A stretch of 10,349 bases of DNA from an uncultured Pseudomonadota bacterium (GTDB taxonomy: Bacteria; SAR324; NAC60-12): contig CAJXNF010000066.1 of assembly GCA_913056375.1 (NCBI GenBank), forward strand, positions 1 through 10,349, read 5' to 3'. Positions 7,884 to 10,349 of this stretch are shown here, piece after piece. The position numbers and the translations under genes are program-made. Within the stretch, counting starts at the first letter, position 1. Every line of letters starts with the position of its first letter. A model generated the notes under the pieces. The model made no database searches and was not told where the DNA came from. It saw nothing but the letters and a program-made list of their open reading frames with translations.

Positions 7884-9199
7884 TGTCTGATCCAACAGGT
7901 TTTCTTAATTCGCCGGCGGTTCATGATGGATCCGATGAAGCAGCGTCAATAACGTCAAGCTCTGATCGGCTATGGATCGCTTCCCTTTCCGGGTTTACTT
8001 TAATCGTATTATTTTGGGCATTTCTAGGTCGCATTCCTGAAACTGTTCCGGGGAAAGGCTTATTGATTGGTCCAGGAAATATTTTAAGAGTCTTCAGCGA
8101 GGCTGATGGTACAGTTAAATCAGTTAATGTGAAGAATGGAGACCGTGTTAAGCCGGGAGATACTCTAGTAAAGCTACAAATACCCGATCTAGAGCTGAAC
8201 GTTAGTAATAGTCAAAACCTAATCAAAAAGCTCGACAATACATACATGACTCTTAACAAAGGGAGTGATCAGCTGCTAAACATCCAGAAAGAAGATGTAT
8301 CTGAGCAAATTGAGGTAATTAATCGGCAAATTTCCATACGCCAAAATCAAGCCAATAACTACAAGAAGTTTTTGGAAAACTCGCAGAATCTACGTGAAGA
8401 AGGTGGAATAAGCGAGCAAGATGTTTTGTCGGCAGAAAGAAATTATTCATCCCAACTCGAATCCATTGAATCGCTACAGATCGAAAAACTTAAGTTATTA
8501 GAAAACAAAAAACAGCTCAACCTTCAAAATCAAGAGCAAAGGTTGTCGAGAAATTTAGACTTTATTGAAAAACGTTCGCAGGCTACTCTAGAGCTCATTA
8601 GGCTGAAGCGAGTTGGGGATATTCAAGCAACAGCAAAAGGGACTGTATTCGGTTTATCGTTGCTTCCAGGTGATCTAATTCAAACGAACCAACTCATTGC
8701 AACTCTGGTCTTTGATGCACAAAAAGGGTTGATGATGGAGGACAACAACTCAAGTGAACGTCAAAAAGGTCTTACCTCCGCCTATGCGCCCAATACTGCA
8801 GTGATTTTCTTTCGTAATGCGGACAGTCATCTCCTAAAATCAGGCGATGAACTGTCGTTAACTCCCGAAGGATTTAGTCAAGAGGAATTTGGTGGGATTC
8901 GTGGTGAACTTGTTTCTATATCAACGCTTCCCTCAAGTCGAGAGAACTTAATTGCCACAACAGGTTCGTCGGTTCAAGCGGAGCAACTCATCCAACAAGG
9001 CTTGATTTATTCCGGCGTTGCCAGACTGGACATCAATCCAAACACACAATCTGGCTATGACTGGACTGGAGGAAACGGACCAAAAACACCCATTACGTTT
9101 GGTTCATCATTGAATGTTAATGCAACACTACGCTATAGAGCCCCTGCAAGCTACATTTTCCCATTTCTCCGTGAATGGACGGGTCTCTTAAGGCTCTAA
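7883..9199 (+). CDS. HlyD-type membrane-fusion protein of the NHLM export system
   Basis: This 438-residue periplasmic adaptor would link the ABC exporter to the periplasm and outer membrane. Residues 1-30 are cytoplasmic, and one transmembrane helix spans about 31-49 (LWIASLSGFTLIVLFWAFLG). A biotinyl/lipoyl-like half-motif at about 55-105 includes DGTVKSVNVKNGDRVKPGD. A long, mostly helical coiled-coil region (about 105-240) is rich in Gln, Asn, Glu and Lys. The second lipoyl half follows at about 250-280 (AKGTVFGLSLLPGDLIQ). The C-terminal beta region ends in a hydrophobic segment (about 424-438). The layout and tail fit the NHLM secretion-protein branch of HlyD adaptors. The start overlaps the ABC stop by one base. 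No outer-membrane TolC-like partner is encoded in this window. Confidence 0.9.
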   Translation: MSDPTGFLNSPAVHDGSDEAASITSSSDRLWIASLSGFTLIVLFWAFLGRIPETVPGKGLLIGPGNILRVFSEADGTVKSVNVKNGDRVKPGDTLVKLQIPDLELNVSNSQNLIKKLDNTYMTLNKGSDQLLNIQKEDVSEQIEVINRQISIRQNQANNYKKFLENSQNLREEGGISEQDVLSAERNYSSQLESIESLQIEKLKLLENKKQLNLQNQEQRLSRNLDFIEKRSQATLELIRLKRVGDIQATAKGTVFGLSLLPGDLIQTNQLIATLVFDAQKGLMMEDNNSSERQKGLTSAYAPNTAVIFFRNADSHLLKSGDELSLTPEGFSQEEFGGIRGELVSISTLPSSRENLIATTGSSVQAEQLIQQGLIYSGVARLDINPNTQSGYDWTGGNGPKTPITFGSSLNVNATLRYRAPASYIFPFLREWTGLLRL

Positions 9200-9236
9200 A
9201 CTCACATTTTGTCTTATCTTTAATGGCAACTTAATT

Positions 9237-9265
9237 TTTTCAATCAATCAACGCGTTATTATAAC
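9237..9265 (+). promoter_or_regulatory. Candidate sigma-70-type promoter for the precursor genes
   Basis: TTTTCA (9237-9242) and TATAAC (9260-9265) are separated by 17 bases. They match the -35 consensus at four of six positions and the -10 consensus at five of six. In an AT-rich gap such matches arise by chance, so this is only a candidate. Transcription would begin near 9272, inside or next to the TGCAT-TT-ATGCA palindrome, which would suit an operator. Confidence 0.35.
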
Positions 9266-9289
9266 AAAGTTGCATTTATGCATCTACAA

Positions 9290-9317
9290 AACCAATGTAT
9301 TTAACTATCCATTGGTT
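9290..9317. repeat. 8-base inverted repeat upstream of precursor 1
   Basis: AACCAATG (9290-9297) and CATTGGTT (9310-9317) are perfect reverse complements with a 12-base spacer. A run of T does not follow directly, so it does not look like an intrinsic terminator. It may be a dimeric regulator site or a 5'-UTR hairpin in the transcript of the first peptide gene. Confidence 0.5.
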
Positions 9318-9382
9318 GGGTCAAAATCTAGTCCGTCAAGGCTTTTTTTGATCAACAGCACCACACTCACTCAACGATTTCA

Positions 9383-9721
9383 ATGAGCTGCCCCAACATC
9401 GAAAAGCTCAAGAGCTTCATCGACTCCATGAGCTCTGATCAGCATGAAGCTTTCTTGAATCTCAATGAGAACGATCGTATCTCCAAGCTGCATGAGGCTG
9501 GCATCGATCTCACAGAGGCTGACAAATCTGAGATGATTCAATACCTCGTAGAGCATCTCACAACCACTACTGATGATGAACTAATGGCAGCAGCCGGTGG
9601 TGAAAAGGCAAAAGCTAAGACGGCTGTTGCAGTTGCTGGTATCGCCACTGCAGGAACTGTTACTGCTGCCACAATTGGAGCAGGCGCCACACTTGGCAAA
9701 GCAGCCATCGAGGCGAGCTGA
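9383..9721 (+). CDS. Double-glycine precursor peptide 1 (Nif11-like leader, Ala/Gly core)
   Basis: This 112-residue precursor has a long leader and a short hydrophobic core. Residues 1-73 resemble Nif11-like leaders: an amphipathic start (IEKLKSFIDSM), a second helix around ISKLHEAGIDLTEADKSEM, and an end in TTDDELMAAAGG. The double glycine at 72-73 is the predicted cut site for the C39 exporter upstream. The 39-residue core begins EKAKAKTAVAVAG, contains IGAGATLGKAAI and has no Cys, so it cannot form lanthionines. It resembles a membrane-active helical bacteriocin or microcin core with glycine-zipper spacing, or a self-associating peptide. The only Cys is Cys3 in the leader. The ATG at 9383 is the only sensible start, because the leader matches the next two copies from residue 3 onward. 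Activity and any modification are unknown. Confidence 0.9.
   Translation: MSCPNIEKLKSFIDSMSSDQHEAFLNLNENDRISKLHEAGIDLTEADKSEMIQYLVEHLTTTTDDELMAAAGGEKAKAKTAVAVAGIATAGTVTAATIGAGATLGKAAIEAS
9428..9495 (+). repeat. 68-base identical leader block, copy 1
   Basis: This stretch of the leader, starting at Met16, is base-for-base identical to 9816-9883 in the second precursor. Its first 41 bases are also identical to 10309-10349 in the third. Identity at synonymous positions points to recent duplication or gene conversion in addition to protein-level selection. Confidence 0.85.
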
Positions 9722-9753
9722 TTTGGTTTTGATTTCTTGATTTCCCATTACTC

Positions 9754-9770
9754 TATTATCCATTTAAAAC
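9754..9770 (+). promoter_or_regulatory. Conserved pre-start block of precursor 2, with TATTAT
   Basis: The roughly 40 bases before precursor 2 closely match those before precursor 3, including TATTATCCATT just upstream of the ATG. TATTAT at 9754-9759 is -10-like and would place transcription start only a few bases before the ATG. I see no convincing -35 (TTGATT at 9729-9734 is 19 bases upstream). The block may be a promoter or simply part of the duplicated unit. Confidence 0.3.
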
Positions 9771-10112
9771 ATGGCTTGCCCCAATATCGAAAAGCTCAAG
9801 AGTTTCATCGACTCTATGAGCTCTGATCAGCATGAAGCTTTCTTGAATCTCAATGAGAACGATCGTATCTCCAAGCTGCATGAAGCTGGGATTGATATCA
9901 CAGAAGCTGACAAAGCTGAGATGATTCAATACCTCGTAGAGCATCTCACAACGACTACTGATGATGAATTGATGGCTGCAGCCGGCGGCGAGATCGCTAA
10001 AGCTGCCGTAGCAGTAGCTTCGATCAAAGCAGGAGGCGCTGTTGCCACTGCCGCAATTGGAGCAGGTGCCACACTGGGCGCAGCAGCCATTAAAAAGAAC
10101 AGCAACAGCTAA
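9771..10112 (+). CDS. Double-glycine precursor peptide 2 (Nif11-like leader, Ala/Gly core)
   Basis: This 113-residue paralogue of the preceding gene starts 49 bases after its stop. The 73-residue leader differs from copy 1 at only three residues (Ser2Ala, Leu43Ile, Ser49Ala) and ends in the same DDELMAAAGG. The 40-residue core, starting EIAKAAVAVAS, has no Cys and ends in the polar KKNSNS. It shares IGAGATLGxAAI with copy 1, offset by two residues, while the rest of the core differs. By hand count the leader DNA differs at about 18 of 219 bases, with a perfectly identical 68-base stretch, so the duplication or gene conversion is recent. It is predicted to be cut after Gly73 and exported by the C39 transporter. 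An intrinsic terminator follows. The two cores could act as a two-peptide bacteriocin or as redundant effectors; this is inference. Confidence 0.9.
   Translation: MACPNIEKLKSFIDSMSSDQHEAFLNLNENDRISKLHEAGIDITEADKAEMIQYLVEHLTTTTDDELMAAAGGEIAKAAVAVASIKAGGAVATAAIGAGATLGAAAIKKNSNS
9816..9883 (+). repeat. 68-base identical leader block, copy 2
   Basis: This is the second copy of the identical leader block that begins at Met16 of each precursor. Outside this block the leaders differ mostly at third codon positions, and the cores diverge much more. Confidence 0.85.
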
Positions 10113-10137
10113 CAGCAAACGTCACCTTGATGTATTT

Positions 10138-10164
10138 AGAAAGCCCCAGCACATGGGGCTTTCT
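10138..10164 (+). terminator. Intrinsic terminator after precursor 2
   Basis: Bases 10138-10147 (AGAAAGCCCC) pair perfectly with 10155-10164 (GGGGCTTTCT) around a 7-base loop, giving a 10-bp GC-capped stem followed by TTAT. It lies 25 bases after the stop of precursor 2 and should end transcripts that carry precursors 1 and 2. The stem also carries A residues on the left and T residues on the right, so it could work in both directions. Confidence 0.8.
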
Positions 10165-10189
10165 TATCGGAGCAAAAGCCTCACTTGGC

Positions 10190-10211
10190 TAATGGCCGAA
10201 GAGGCCAATTA
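10190..10211. repeat. Second hairpin between precursors 2 and 3
   Basis: TAATGGCC (10190-10197) and GGCCAATTA (10203-10211) can form an 8-bp stem with one bulged A around the loop GAAGA. TTGGC at 10185-10189 can alternatively pair with GCCAA at 10204-10208. It lies between the terminator and the third precursor. It could be a back-up terminator or a control site for copy 3. No long T-run follows directly. Confidence 0.4.
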
Positions 10212-10245
10212 CTTATTTTCTAATTTCTTAAATTTCCCATCACTT

Positions 10246-10263
10246 TATTATCCATTCAAAACC
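10246..10263 (+). promoter_or_regulatory. Conserved pre-start block of precursor 3, with TATTAT
   Basis: TATTATCCATT, 12 bases or fewer from the ATG, repeats the block found before precursor 2 with only small changes over about 40 bases (from 10223). Because a strong terminator lies upstream at 10138-10164, precursor 3 probably needs its own promoter, and this block is the best candidate. Confidence 0.33.
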
Positions 10264-10349
10264 ATGGCTTGTCCCAACATCGAAAAGCTCAAGAGCTTCA
10301 TCGACTCCATGAGCTCTGATCAGCATGAAGCTTTCTTGAATCTCAATGA
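10264..10349 (+). CDS. Double-glycine precursor peptide 3, 3'-truncated by window
   Basis: Only the first 28 codons of this third precursor are in the window. They encode MACPNIEKLKSFIDSM and onward, identical in protein sequence to copy 2 over the visible part. From residue 4 they are almost identical to copy 1 in DNA (CCCAACATC and AGCTTC match copy 1 rather than copy 2). This mosaic suggests gene conversion among copies. The TGA formed by the last bases of the window is not in frame. The core sequence and double glycine lie outside the window, so the array continues to the right and may hold more genes. Confidence 0.85.
   Translation, partial: MACPNIEKLKSFIDSMSSDQHEAFLNLN

Larger units (their letters stand above)
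9200..9382. other. Intergenic region between exporter and precursor array
   Basis: This 183-base AT-rich gap holds no gene I can support. It contains a possible promoter, a short palindrome (TGCAT-TT-ATGCA at 9271-9282) and an 8-base inverted repeat, listed separately where useful. No strong intrinsic terminator follows the HlyD gene, so read-through from the exporter operon into the peptide genes is possible. A T-run at 9345-9351 follows only a weak hairpin. The ATG at 9383 has no Shine-Dalgarno sequence. Confidence 0.5.

Noticed and set aside
9330..9352. Intrinsic terminator before precursor 1
   Set aside because: The T-run at 9345-9351 is preceded only by a very short possible stem (TCAA with TTGA flanking the Ts), too weak to call.
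9383..10112. Lanthipeptide (prochlorosin) precursors
   Set aside because: The leader type is similar, but the cores have no Cys to form thioether rings and no LanM-type synthetase is in the window.
9581..10118. Cys-rich minus-strand reading frames opposite the precursor cores
   Set aside because: They arise from the antisense of Ala/Gly codons (GCA and GCT read as TGC and AGC) and overlap well-supported plus-strand precursors. There is no independent start signal or conserved order.
9383..10349. CRISPR-like array
   Set aside because: The repeated segments are in-frame coding leaders several hundred bases apart, not short direct repeats with uniform spacers.

Overview
The window looks like a chromosomal island of a marine unicellular cyanobacterium of the Synechococcus/Cyanobium/Prochlorococcus group. 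The evidence is a cyanobacterial-type acireductone dioxygenase at the left edge, Nif11-like leader peptides in tandem, and start codons that mostly lack a strong Shine-Dalgarno sequence. This is recognition by eye; no database was searched. Base composition changes along the window. By hand count, bases 1-60 hold 36 G+C of 60, while bases 4321-4380 in the first transporter hold 21 of 60. This suggests that a housekeeping flank gives way to an accessory module.

Layout: (1) 1-339, the 3' end of mtnD (methionine salvage), cut by the window edge. (2) 366-1550, minus strand, a JmjC/cupin_4 Fe(II)/2-oxoglutarate oxygenase of the ribosomal-oxygenase type, convergent with mtnD and divergent from everything to its right. 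(3) 1661-9199, four plus-strand genes packed as an operon: a YadA-like trimeric autotransporter adhesin; a C39-peptidase ABC exporter of the NHLM bacteriocin type (5-base gap); a second ABC half-transporter without peptidase (ATGA overlap); and an HlyD-type membrane-fusion protein (TAATG overlap). (4) 9383 to the right edge, a tandem array of at least three small precursor-peptide genes. They share a near-identical 73-residue Nif11-like leader ending in a double glycine. The two complete copies have an Ala/Gly-rich hydrophobic core with no cysteine. An intrinsic terminator follows copy 2. Copy 3 runs off the window.

Proposed working: the exporter's C39 domain would cut the precursors after the Gly-Gly and the ABC pair plus HlyD would export the cores. 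No lanthipeptide synthetase, radical SAM enzyme, cyclodehydratase or outer-membrane TolC channel lies in the window. The divergent JmjC oxygenase is the only candidate tailoring enzyme here. The adhesin as first gene of the exporter operon is the most unusual point. It suggests that the secreted peptides and cell-surface attachment are controlled together, as part of aggregation or biofilm behaviour, contact-dependent antagonism, or peptide display. These functional ideas are inference; the gene order, spacings, motifs and repeats are read directly from the sequence.
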